Origin: Quillaja saponaria
Taxonomy: Eukaryota; Streptophyta; Magnoliopsida; Fabales; Quillajaceae
Length of the DNA stretch: 64,000 bases
NCBI GenBank assembly: GCA_029379385.1
Contig: CM055618.1
Location: 18,143,071-18,207,070 of the forward strand
Direction: 5' to 3'
Positions 1 through 11,730 of the stretch are shown here, piece by piece. Position numbers and translations under genes: made by a program. The notes below the pieces were generated by a model. That model was given only the letters and a program-made list of their open reading frames with translations. It made no database searches and was not told where the DNA came from. Every line of letters begins with the position of its first letter. The stretch's first letter is position 1.

Positions 1-3000
1 CGTGAATTCCCATGCCCAGCACCACTCGATGTCTGGGGGCATTTTTTTGACCAAATCCAATCCTTTACTATTTTCCCTTTTCTTTTTTTCTCTCCTTTAT
101 TTCTATTTCTGTGCCTATCCTATGGTAAGCCTAAAATTCTAGTTCCACACAGAATTAGAATACCATGGCGATTTGTACTACATGTTTTATTAATTGTCAT
201 ATTAAGACAATTAATTATTCATATTTATTTTATTTTATTAAGAATTGTAACCAAAAACTCAGTAAAGATGTTCCAATTATTTTAAAAATAATAATTAATA
301 CTATTTCTTAAACTTTTACTAATACTTTTAAGAGAATAAATAAATATATAAATTTTGAATTTGTTCGGATTGATATAGTCTTTGCATGGTTATGAATAGT
401 AAGATCTACAAATACATAGTGATAAATTAATTTATTTGTTTAATTTTTATATGAGGTCACTCCCTTCATGATATATAGTCAATGAAGTGATGTGTGTGTT
501 TAAATATTGATTTCTCTTCAATCAAGTTATAATTATCATGTTATCTGGTGTATGAATTAGTGGAATGAAATCACATACCAACTCAATTTCTACACAAAAC
601 TACACAATTGTAACAGATACGAGATTAATGTGATTTTAATAAAATAAAATAAAATTTATTAAATTAAATGTCTGGAAGAGCCATCTATCTAATTGAGCGA
701 CTTTAAAATGTTCTAAACGGCCAAATTTGTATTTTAAAATGCAGAACTAGTACCTAGCTAGTCTAGCCCTCCAATTAAACATATAGGCGATGCCTAGCTA
801 TTGAAGACGGGAAAAGCAAGTCTGTGTAAAATAATAGGTAAGTTAATTTCTTACTCATCAAATTATTATTTTTTGGTACAATAAAAAAAGAAAGAAAGTG
901 TGTGGCTACGCCTTCCACATTCATTTTCAGGGTAGACTAAAAGTTCCAACTTGCTTTGCAAATTGCAATATCATAAAAAGAATCCAATAAAATAATGAAG
1001 GTATCATCCCCAATTCTTGCTGACAACAATCTTATTAATAAAGATGCCATTAAATTAACAAGATGTTAAAAAGGTTCCCATATTTTTTTTATTTAACTCA
1101 TGGATCATTTTCTCATATTCTTATTTGAAATAATAATTGTACCAAAAAATATTGAAACAAGAAAAATTTGAGACACATTTAGAATAAATGTCATGTTATA
1201 ATTTATTTATTTTTATAAAGCAGCTATGCATTATACATATTAAGTTTACATATATTTTAAAAACTAATAATCTTCCTCAATAGTGATAATATAATTTACT
1301 GATATATAATATTTTAGTTTTATTATTATTTTGTTATGCATAACTTGTTTAGATAGGCATAATATTGTTGATCTTTCATGGCCCAATTAGATTATCGTCC
1401 TTGTAAGTAAAATGTGCTTTCCAAGACAAAGAAGATGCTTGGCCACAAATGATACTTATTTGACACCTCGTGATTGGTATCTAAGGCTACAATTTTACTT
1501 TTTTATTTATTTCATCTAATATAGAATTAAATAAAAATATATTAAATTTTATAATAAAATATCATTATTAATAATACATTTTTAATAATTTACACACAAA
1601 TATCCAATCTAAACTACATATCTTAGAGTAATAATTATTAATTAGAAAGAGTTCATTTATAAACTCGGACCCACAGTCAAAGCTATGGTTAGTATTTAAG
1701 TAAGAGTCTGCAACTGCACCAAGAAGCTTGGAATTTGTCGTGATTGCCTACATTCAATGTAATAGGGCGGTGGTGAAATCCGCGTCACACCTTCTCTCTC
1801 TTGTCTTGTTTCAGAATAATTTTGCTGGCCACTGAGTTTTATATTCCACTTCTATCCATTATTTTAGCTTGTATTTTCCACTTTGCCCTTTCTCCAGACT
1901 CTTCTTGTTTTATTGACTTTATAATTTTAATCTTCTTGAAAGACAAATAAAGTTGTTATATATTTAACCAAATCAAATAAGTAACTTGTTAGGTTGCACA
2001 TAAACGAGTTGAATAATGAATACTAACTACTTTTTTAATTTTAGGGGAGCATAAATTCTATTTTGATTCAGTATAAAGAATTCCCTTTCAAAATGTGAAA
2101 GTAATTAACTAAATTTTTCTGGAATTGAGAATTTTAGTATTTGAAATTCAGGAATTTTTATTTATTTATTAATTTGAGAGTGAAAGGAGAATTAGGATAC
2201 ACTGTATTTTTGGCACATAGGAAAGATGAGAAAACTTTCCCCAACATTTGGTACAACCGAAAATGATGTTCTAATGATTTGTTTAAGAAATATGTTTCAG
2301 TAAAAGCTAGGTGGCATAGAGACTTGGTGCAATGTAGGGCTAGAGTATCAAAGAGTCAAAGAGGACAAGCAAGTTGGTGGAAGCTGAGGTGTATGTGGGA
2401 ACCACACCACAGGGGAGAAGGTTCCGTGGGGTCCAGTGGGCAAATGCGGCGCGACGCAGCATAGCGGAAAGAAAAGCCATTTGCGTTTTCTATTCAACCT
2501 CAATATGACTTTGCTTGCTTTTCCATTTCATGCTTTTATTGGATTGGAATGGATTGTATGAGATTCCGAATATATTGCAATATTTGTATTGATGGTGATG
2601 ATGTGGATCCCACCCACTACCCAAGATAGGAGGAGAAATAAATGAAGAGAAAGAGATGGTCAGCATATATATGATGCCCTCAATTCATGTGGATCGAAGG
2701 AAGAAAAAAGAAAAAGAAAACCCTCAACTTGTATGTTTAGTTAAGATAATAATTTATCTGTCCAATCAAATTGATTTATTTATATATTCTAATTATGTTG
2801 AAATTTTCACTTTCAACATTATTTATTTTTTATTTTTTTTAAAATTATTATGAGAATAATTCATTCACAATAAAAAAAAAATTCCAATAATTATCTGTTC
2901 AAACTTCTATTCTCACGGAACTAGTTGTTAAATTATCCTATAATGCGTTACCATATTGGTTTAGCCTCAAAGCGATAAAAGTAACCGTACTGGAATTAAT

Positions 3001-3929
3001 AGAAATAATTGAACAAGCGAAAAGAAACAAAACTGGACGCTGACGTAGGACGTACTATTTGTATTAGCCATTGGCTGGGAAAGAGACGCACGAGCCAACG
3101 CTTTTGTAGGCCCTCACATCAAAACTTAACCCCTCGATTTGCTTCCTTTTCCTTTCTCTCTATACGCCTCTTTGCAATACTCAAAAGTCGCCTCTGGTAC
3201 TCACTTCAATTATGTATTTGGTAGCGTAGACAGTACGTACACCACAAAACGTACACACAAATGCTCTATATCAAACATAAAAACTAGTTTCTATGCTCAG
3301 TTTGCTCTTTCATATTGGCACGCGTGCATTCCTGCTTGCAGAGGAATAGGCAAGAGCCAAGTGAATTTGTATTACCTCATATTGCAGTACTCATTTTATA
3401 CGATAGAAATATGTTAATCTTCTTCTAAAATACATTGTAATTTGGCAAAATATTTAAATTTTAAAAACAAATTTTATACAATTTATGATCTCGATTAGCA
3501 AGCAACATCTAGAAGGATTTTGAGATAAATGAATTATTTATCACAATTTATGATCTTTTGTACAAGTCAGGCAGCTACACGTACTTTGCAAGGGGATCAT
3601 GTTTTAGGTACCTACGGGCTACGGCTGTACCCAAGAAGCGGAAACTGGAAATTAATTGCAATTCTGACCCACAAACAAAATTCCAAACAAGTACTACTTG
3701 CAACTCGATAATCAATCTTTTAGTCAAATAAAATAAACAGAAATATAAAATGATATTTATTACTCAAACTAGTAGGGAAAAAAAGAGAGGAAGGATCACC
3801 GACAAACTCTCATTTTCCTCTCTTTGTCTACGAAGGCTAACAAAAAGAGAAATCCTGTGCCGGTGTTAACCAAAACTCGCCGGATTTCAGATCAGGGAAA
3901 AAACAGAGCGCCAAGAGAGATAAGACTAC
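1..3929. other. AT-rich intergenic region, left edge
   Basis: I see no gene here. All ORFs are short, lack homology I recognise and show no exon-like flanks. The stretch from about 2290 to 2470 is GC-richer than its surroundings and purine-rich, but it has no convincing start or splice sites. The region lies downstream of the minus-strand LBD gene, whose 3' UTR must begin just left of 3930. The rest is A/T-rich spacer. Confidence 0.6.
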
Positions 3930-4737
3930 TCAAGTGAAAAGGTTGAGAAGCTTTCGATCTCCGCTATGAGAGTACTGATCTCCGAGGCAGCTTTCCAAGC
4001 ACGCTGTAGTCGTGACTGATTCTTCGGAATTCATAGAGGGACTACCCAGCCGCCGACGGATTTCCGGCTTGTAGTTGGAGGTGGATATCTTAGGCCGAAA
4101 ATTTGGCGTCAGTCGTAGATCGAGATCGGTCATTTGAAGCTTAACTGTCATGGATTCATCTGATTGCTTGCGTTTAGATCGCGAATTTGAAAACCGAGAG
4201 TTAGGATTTGGATCTCGGAGACTCCAGATGCCAGTACAGGTAACTTCTGCTTCAGAGTTCTCATCGGTGGCAGATGTCGGAGCATCCAGACCGAGAAGCT
4301 CCGGCATCGGTCGTAAAGTGCCACCACCGAGCACAGTCTCCACCGCCGCCTGGCACACATGCCAATTTCCTGTCCATAAAAGTCCTACAGCTCCGTTGAC
4401 TGGATTCACCGTCCGTCCACATGCTTCAAACAATAAAGACTGAAACAAAGCTGAATCAAAACAAAACGCAAAAAGCATTAGAAAAACCTCAGGTTTTACG
4501 TAGTAGTATTATAATTTCTTTCAGCAAAGTGGAAGGGTGAAATTGTAAATTACCAGGTCTTTGATTTTCAGGTACGTTGGAGATGAAAGATATAAGACCG
4601 GCACGGCCGAAAAACTTGGCGACGAAGACGGTGGCATAGCCTTGGGCTTCGGGACTTTCGATCCACTGCAAACAAGGACGTAAAATACACGTGTCGCTGC
4701 AACCCTTTCGGAGGACTCGGCAACCGTTGCAACTCAT
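3930..4737 (-). CDS. LBD37: Class II LOB-domain transcription factor (LBD37/38/39 type)
   Basis: Two exons, 4737-4554 and 4450-3930 (GT-AG intron, phase 1), give 234 residues. The N-terminus carries the LOB zinc-finger-like block C-X2-C-X6-C-X3-C (Cys3, 6, 13, 17), followed by the GAS-type segment [11 protein letters not shown] (38-48). Residues 60-105 ([15 protein letters not shown]... [15 protein letters not shown]) are typical of class II LBDs, which lack the full class I coiled coil. A DLDLRL segment (170-175) fits an LxLxL/EAR repression motif, and the protein ends KLLNLFT as in LBD37. Known members LBD37/38/39 are nuclear, nitrate-induced repressors of anthocyanin and nitrogen-response genes; that role is inferred here. 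The ATG at 4737 is chosen because [13 protein letters not shown] is the invariant family start. The paralogue within the 37/38/39 clade is less certain than the clade itself. Confidence 0.93.
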
Positions 4738-4764
4738 ATTTCAGCTCGCTCAGGTACTCGCTCT

Positions 4765-4839
4765 TCAACTAAAACTCAAAAGTCCCACTTCCAACGATGT
4801 ATGTGTGTTTATGCCTCTCAAAAATAGTAACTCACACAT
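4765..4839 (-). promoter_or_regulatory. Upstream ORF in the LBD leader
   Basis: Reading on the minus strand, an ATG at 4839 opens a 24-codon ORF that ends in TGA at 4765-4767. This is 27 bases before the LBD start codon and in a different frame. If transcription starts near 4920, as the TATA-like site suggests, this uORF would lie in the mRNA leader and could lower or condition translation. Conservation of its peptide is unknown. Confidence 0.4.
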
Positions 4840-4948
4840 TAACACGTACGCCAACAATTCAAAAATTGGTGCTTACTTTGGCCGCAAGAAATGGAAATTA
4901 AGGAAGTACACAGACAGAGAATAGAATGAAAATTAAGCATGAGAGGGT

Positions 4949-4958
4949 GATATATAAA
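4949..4958 (-). promoter_or_regulatory. TATA-like box of the LBD gene
   Basis: The minus strand reads TTTATATATC about 210 bases upstream of the LBD start codon. It is the best TATA match in the leader region and predicts a transcription start near 4920 and a leader of roughly 180 bases. The surrounding DNA is purine-rich (GAGAGAGAGAG at 4975-4986). Confidence 0.4.
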
Positions 4959-4959
4959 C

Positions 4960-7900
4960 GGAAAGAGCAGTAAAGAGAGAGAGAGGTGGTAGGGTTAGAA
5001 ATTAACTAGGGTTGGCTACTTGGGTTAGCTTTGGTAGTGGACAGTCACCAGTGGGTGGGTGAAGGGAGAGAAGTGCGTGAGTGAGTGTGTTTGTGGGGTA
5101 TTGCTTCCGCTCTGTTTGTTTGGAGGGGTGAGATTCCAAGGTCTTGGGCTTGAGCGGCTCCGCGTTTCCGCGGATGAATGTTCCTCGACCGTTGATTATT
5201 TTTTTTCTTTTCTTTTCTTTTTTTCATGGCCTCGGATAATTGATGGATGCCTTTCCTTTTCATATGCTACTCCTACTGACTTTATTTTTAGATTTAGAAA
5301 TTTTAAAAATCTATAGTTGTGTTGTGGTTGCGTCAGTAAAGAGAAAAATAAAAAGTACGGAATTACAAAAATGGGTTTGTAAGTTTGTGGTTATTACATG
5401 ACATGGCACGGCATGGCGTGCACATGAATTGGAGAAAAATATTCTGTAATTAGTGTATGGCTGGTTTATTAGTACAATGCAAGGAGGGGAAGGATATGGT
5501 ATTTAATTTAAGGAACTAATCATTGAAGACTGGTGTAAGATCAGGAAACACTTCCGTTGTTTCTGCAGCAGTTGGGACATTTTATCAAATAAATTTAGTT
5601 CCTATTCTTCCCAACACAGACATAAAATTTGGTTCAACTTGTATGTGCTTACATTTTTAATGTTTGCTACCATGCTTCGTACATCAAAATATGTGTAAAA
5701 AACATTAAAAAAGAGAGTAAAGTATTGATTAAGAGAGTTGGCATCCAACCCTGCATTTATATATTTGTGCAAAGCAATGCCTACTTATTTTCTTAAGCAT
5801 TACTTTTATTTCTTTTTAGGACGTAAAAGTTTTGAGTTAATTAGAGGAGATTGCATATGAAGAACAAAAAGATTTGGATGGAGGACACAACCCGTCCATT
5901 TGTCATTGCCATGTGAAATGTAACAAACATGAGCAGTGAAACATGAAGATGTCAATTTCTGGGCTGACGTGGTATCCTTATCCTACTCTCGATTGCCACT
6001 TGCATGGTTACCATGGACTTGTTAACCAGGAGACAGAGTACGTGTTTTTTTCTGCCCGTTTCTCGCCTTAATTCTAAAGTACAATTAGTTAACCAATTGA
6101 CTTTTGCGTTTGTTTTGTTCCCTTGTAAAACATCAGATTGCCAAGTTGAGAATTTGATCTTTTCATTGTTCACCCATGCCAAGTCACTAATCTGATTATA
6201 ACCAAGTTAATTGTAATCCTCTCGAATGTTAGACGCAAACGTAGTTAGTTTTAATTATCATTTGAGTGAAAAATATATGTAATTGGTTGTCAATTTTACT
6301 GGTATAATAAATTTACTATCTATTAAGATTCAAACCCTAATATTTTTTCTCCTCTTTCTTCTACAAAACAAAAAAGACTCATCATATGAGAAAAGTACCA
6401 TGAATGTTGTGTGATTATAGTCTTACTAGATGCTATGACACTCGTGGGAGTATAGATCAGATTCTCCTACAGCCTATTGATTTGTTGAGAGAACCAATGG
6501 AGATAGGATAAACTGTTTATTTTATTAAATACTTTCCCCCCTCTAATCTAATTGAGATATCAATTATGCTTTGCCTTGTGTCGCTAGTTTGAGCCAGCTC
6601 AATCAGCCGAAGAAAACCAGTCTTGAGGAATATTATGCCATTACGACGTTATTCTGTAGCTTTTCCTTGTCTTTTGCAGAAAAGATATGCCTTCCGTTGC
6701 AAATTAATGTGATCCACAAAAGATAAGGTTGCTTAAAGATGACTTCAAAACAATACACATACCCAAATTTAAGGAGATAAATTAGCTACCAAATTGGCTA
6801 AATACATTTCACTGGTCTAGTCTTCATTTCGCAAATAAATTATTTAAATATTGGGAGAAAGATGCGTATGTGTGATGATCTGAATCAAGAACATCTGGAA
6901 CAGCTACTCGGAAATTTAACAAGCAAGCGTACCTTATTGTGATCTTGGGTGGAGGGAGGGAGGTTACGCAGAAGAAATCGAGGTAAAATGTTCCACCAAA
7001 ATTATGCTAAATTTGTAATAAAATAAACACGTCATAATTCATAAGATTAGTGAAAGTAAATTTGAATCTTTCCATATAACGAAAATCTAATAGAGATTAT
7101 TTTCTTTCAAAATTTATTTAATTCTGAAAAACAAAAATACCGTGTATGTCTCTTCCATACAAGAGTTTATCTCGCTCCAAGAGAAACAACAGAGGATCTG
7201 AATTCAGTGAAAGGGTATTTGCAAGACCGATGACAACTATGCTAGGACCACCCTCAATTAAAGCGAAAGAGACTATTTCCTCCAAACAAACTGACAAAAA
7301 GCTCAAAATCATCATCAAGATAGGCAATATCTTAAAGGTCCCGATCTATGTGTCATCTACCACAAGGTAATAAGAATTTGCTTGAAGCTAATTTCCACCA
7401 ACAAATAATGATGATAGTATCAAGGTCCCCATAACATATTTGGTAGCCCTTGGCCTATAAATTAATTGGCTGCTCCACTACCAAGTTTCATATTATTTAG
7501 ACAGTCACATCATGGAAAAAGAAACGTAAGTAACCAAATTCAATCTCAATACTTAAATTAGTTTTTGATTATCAAGATAAAGAGTCAAGAGGTACAGGTA
7601 TAATTCTTTAACGAGTGGCAGCAATTTCACCTTCGTTACCTTGCAAAAGATAGATAATAAGTTTGGGTATAAATTCCCGGAGACTCTAGATTTATCCTTC
7701 TTTTACTATTCACCACTGGGATCAGAACACCAACCACTGTCAAAATTATCTACTACACAGTAAAATAAATATAGAAAAGAAACTACCAAAAATTTGATCA
7801 GCTGTCGTGGTCCATCCACTGATAAGATGAAAAACCAAATTAGTAGTTTCGAGCAAGGTAATGGCTCCAAGACGGGTGGTGTCCGTAATAGACGTAAAGA

Positions 7901-8375
7901 AGAAGCCACAGAAACAGAAGCTTCCCATTCACAAACGTTGGCACCCAGACACACATATACGGCTGAGGAAATCAACTGAACAAAGTCTAACGCAATTTCA
8001 CCAGTACCAAACCACACTGCTTCTCTTCTACACACTGACACATCCTACTGGAACATAGATTCTCGTTAACTATGGCAGAGCAAACGGATCATCAGAATAG
8101 TGATCGACTGACGGGGGACAAACTGAAAAAATTAGAAACTAGGATTCCGTTGAAAAGAAATAAAAGAAAGAAAGGGGAAATGGGAAAGAAATGGCGCACA
8201 ACACAATCAGCCATGGAGAAATTTAGAATGGAAAACACAAGTACCATTCTAGTTTACTGCCACTAAATCAACGAGAAAAAGTAAGTAGCTGGTTGTCAAA
8301 CCTATTAGGAGAAAAGCAAAATATTCTCATTCTACTGGACTCAGATAATGAGAAATTACCATGTTCTATGACTAC
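4960..8375. other. Spacer: LBD promoter side and QNG1 downstream side
   Basis: Both flanking genes read leftwards, so this 3.4-kb stretch holds the promoter of the LBD gene on its left and the 3' flank of QNG1 on its right. Short ORFs at 5952-6195, 7118-7370 and 7706-8266 overlap on both strands without family matches or splice context. I see no RNA gene or mobile element. Confidence 0.55.
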
Positions 8376-11355
8376 TCAATAGTATACTGAAAGTGTTCGA
8401 TGGTGTTGCAGAGATGGGCATTGAACACCAGAAGACCAAAGCCAAAGATCTAGCTCCACACTCAGCACCTGAGAAAGAAATTTCCAAATTAAATCCTTTA
8501 ACAGTCAAAGGACAAAATAACCGAGGAAGTACATAATAACAAGCCCTAGTGAGTCAGCTATATGGATCCTCACAAAACTAGTTGGTATCCTCCAAGAGTT
8601 CAGAGGAATTGCATAAGAAAGCTAAAAATGTATTCTTAGTTGTCAAAAATTGAAGAGGGACAAGATAAACACACACAACCCATAACAGCCAAATCTCACA
8701 GATAGATCATCTTTTAACATCATAACCATGAAAATAGCACACATGCCTAGCAGACAAAGTTCATGAGTACTTGTGTCACTGTCGATGTAAAAGTGAATAT
8801 GCTAAGACATGCATGTATACATCTTACAAAGAAAATATACTTGATAGCCCAATAGAACATACTTTCCAAAAACAGAGCACACTGATCTTAAAAACGAATA
8901 CTGCACACTCATTCTTTGTGGTAATGTAGTCAGGAAACATAACAAGAAACGAAGTAATCAGAACAAAAATTGTATCAAGAAAAGAGAAAATTATTACCAA
9001 GGAGTGTTACAAGCGAAACATTCATATTTAGAATATATAACGCATCAAAGACACATATTTCGCCCACAGCATAATGTTATTTGAATCTTCCAACAGAGAA
9101 CATAAAAAAAAACTAACCTGTTTTCCAGATTTTACACTGATCAACTCCCTCATTTTCTCCACAGCATATACAGAGCAAGCTCGCAGTTCAACTTCCTCCT
9201 CAGTCCCAGGACCTATTTCCCCTTTAGCCTCGATAGTGCTGGCAAGAGTTGGACTATATTTTAGAATACCAAGCTGCCGAAGCACAGCTGGGACAATATA
9301 ATCCGCCATTATAGTAATTGATCCAATGTCATTAAATTCTCCATATCCCTGGCCTCTAAATGCACCCCATAAATCTGCTGCAAATATCTGAGCTCTTTTA
9401 TACAAGAATACCTGGTGGCCTTTGTATACCGAGTGGTCTCTAAAGCCTAAAACATTTCAATTCTTGGAATCAGTACACCTAATTGCTTGCTTATGGCCTT
9501 TGGTAACTTCAAATACATCAGAAATAAACTATTTGACTGAGAACTTATGATCAGAGAAAAAGGAAAGAGATACCAGGAAAGTGACGAGCAACAAGAGCAA
9601 CAAGCTTTATAGCTGATTTCCCACATGATTCCACAAGATTGGATGCTTTTCCCTCAAAGCTTCTTTCCAGTTCGAACCCAACCTAGCAAATAAAATTTGA
9701 TCATATCACATGATTAATTAGGCTATCACATCGGAGATATGCTTTATTCAATAATAATCCCTTGCAATAACAGAATATTATTGTTTGAACTCCTGGATGT
9801 TCATCTGTTACCTCATGAAGTAACCGAACTCTTTCATCTTCCAAAGGAAGGGGTCTAGGCCATTTCAAAAGCTCACGTAGATCAGGACCTGAAATGAACA
9901 ATTTAATCATTTACTATCTGATAGACAAGTATTTTTCATCCACCAAAGATTGCAGATCCCCTTGATGACAAATATAAATACCAATTTACATTGTAATATG
10001 ATGTCCAAGCAGAATTACCAGTGTACTTCTGCAAACGGTCAGCATCAAATGCAGATTTGTCATTTTGCAGAGCTGCCTTTAGCCCAGAAGCCAAATGATC
10101 ATAGCTTAAATCTTTATCTACGAAAAGAAAACAAGAGAGTGTAAGAGAAGAGAGAAGCTGGAGTTGTTAGCTAAATTGCAAAATTTCCATCTCTTTGTTA
10201 AATAGTAGCTCAGTGAAACCATAAAACCATTCTGTTGCAATATCATTAAATTCATGATTCTGTATACAATGCTCTCACACTAGCTTTTATTAGTATATGG
10301 AGTTTGAGCAGCTTTCCTCCTTAATTATGTGCTAGCAGGAGCTACATACAGGGGTGTTTCATCATTCTGATATACGTGATGATCCAAACTTCAAAATAAA
10401 GATATTAAGAATGACCAATTCCTCTTAAATATAAAGTTAAACTATTCTGGTAAGATTTTTCACTTAAATCTATCAAACTTATATATGGACTGTCATTTAA
10501 TAACTGATAGATACAAGCCTCGATCCTTGGTGAAAGCTGCAGCAGGGTATTCATTCCAATCAATTATATATAACTCTAAATAACAAAGAAAACGATACTA
10601 AGCACTTCCACATGCTTCTATGACTAAGTGATACACCAAAAATATGAAGTACGATTTACAATAGCACACAAAGACTAGTTTCAGAAAAAAAAATGCCAAT
10701 GATCTTTTATTGTTCTGCAGATAATGATATTAACTCAATTCATTTGAAACATCAATAATATGCTTCATAACCTGCAATGTGACCAATTAGGAAATCCTCT
10801 TTCTAGGGAACCACAATTTTGAACCTCCTAGATGTCTCTTAAATTCATATTTTATTTGGACCAAAATATGCAGCCAAAACAAACCAGAATAGCATAAAAT
10901 ATGAAAAAACATTTTCGCCCATGAAACTCCAGTACACATCAATGTATGGAAAATGACTTAAAAAGCACCAGTGGTTGAAAATGTTTCACGTTTACTAACG
11001 AGGAATAAATCGTAAATTAACAAAACCAAATCGGAAACAACTACATATACCAGGCCAAAAGCAAAAATTCAAAGCATCCAACACAAACAGGTACTGAGCG
11101 GTTAAAGGTCCATTATCAAAATAGTGAATCCCTTCGAAATCCCACTCAACCTTCGGAATGGAGTCAATAGTCTCCACCACTTTCTCAATCCCTGCACATA
11201 ACATTTTCAACCGCCGTCGTTCTTAAAAATCTGCATGCGTTCAAAAAAGCACGAAATGAAAGCATAAGTTAGCTAGAAACCAAACCTTCAGAATCAACGA
11301 CGACGTGCGAAGAGCGAGTCGCAACCCAAGCAGAGCTTGCCCTAACATCATCCAT
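8376..11355 (-). CDS. QNG1: Queuosine-salvage nucleosidase (DUF2419 / QNG1 family)
   Basis: Seven exons (11355-11286, 11191-11051, 10117-10019, 9888-9812, 9682-9574, 9446-9118, 8468-8376), all GT-AG with consistent phase, give 305 residues. The family releases queuine from queuosine 5'-monophosphate so that it can be reinserted into tRNA by TGT; eukaryotes cannot make queuine and must salvage it. Family hallmarks are visible: LDALNFCFWP (around 62-71), LLKWPRPLPLEDERVRLLHE, an alpha-helical middle block ending LVARHFPGFRDH, YKRAQIFAADLW, then SITIMADYIVPAVLRQLG, whose Asp in the ADY motif is a likely catalytic or ligand residue (inferred), and the terminal LSVYY. Length is close to the human homologue C9orf64. 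The start MDDVRASSAWV is the only ATG that joins exon 1 in frame. It is single-copy in appearance and has no functional link to its neighbours. Confidence 0.92.
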
Positions 11356-11671
11356 GGCGTCTCAGACTGAACCAACCACAATGCACAAGTCGGTCTCTGA
11401 GACTCCGTTTGAGCCCTAAAATATGACAAAATTAAACGCTAATTTTCTTTCCAATGTGATTTAAATAAGCGAAGCAGCGGCGCGAACGAGACGGGTTGGT
11501 GTGGTGGTATTGCCTCATTCGAAATTTTCCGCTTTTGTTTATTCCTCCGAATGTGTAAGCGCCTATTCCATATTGGTTTTGGGTCTCTGACTCTGTATCT
11601 GAATCTGACCCCTTTTTGGTTCTAAATCTTAAATGCGTATGGGCCACGAAATTTCCATAGTTAGCGATAAA

Positions 11672-11730
11672 GATCTAGACCTGTTCTGACACGTGAGGTC
11701 GTAGGATCTAGACCTGTTCTGACACGTGAG
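11672..11730. repeat. Tandem 26-bp repeat carrying G-boxes upstream of QNG1
   Basis: A 26-base unit at 11672-11697 is repeated exactly at 11705-11730 (33-base period). Each copy contains CACGTG (11690-11695 and 11723-11728), the G-box/ABRE core bound by bZIP and bHLH factors. The pair sits about 340 bases upstream of the QNG1 start codon, in position to act as a duplicated enhancer element. Regulatory use is inference. Confidence 0.6.
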
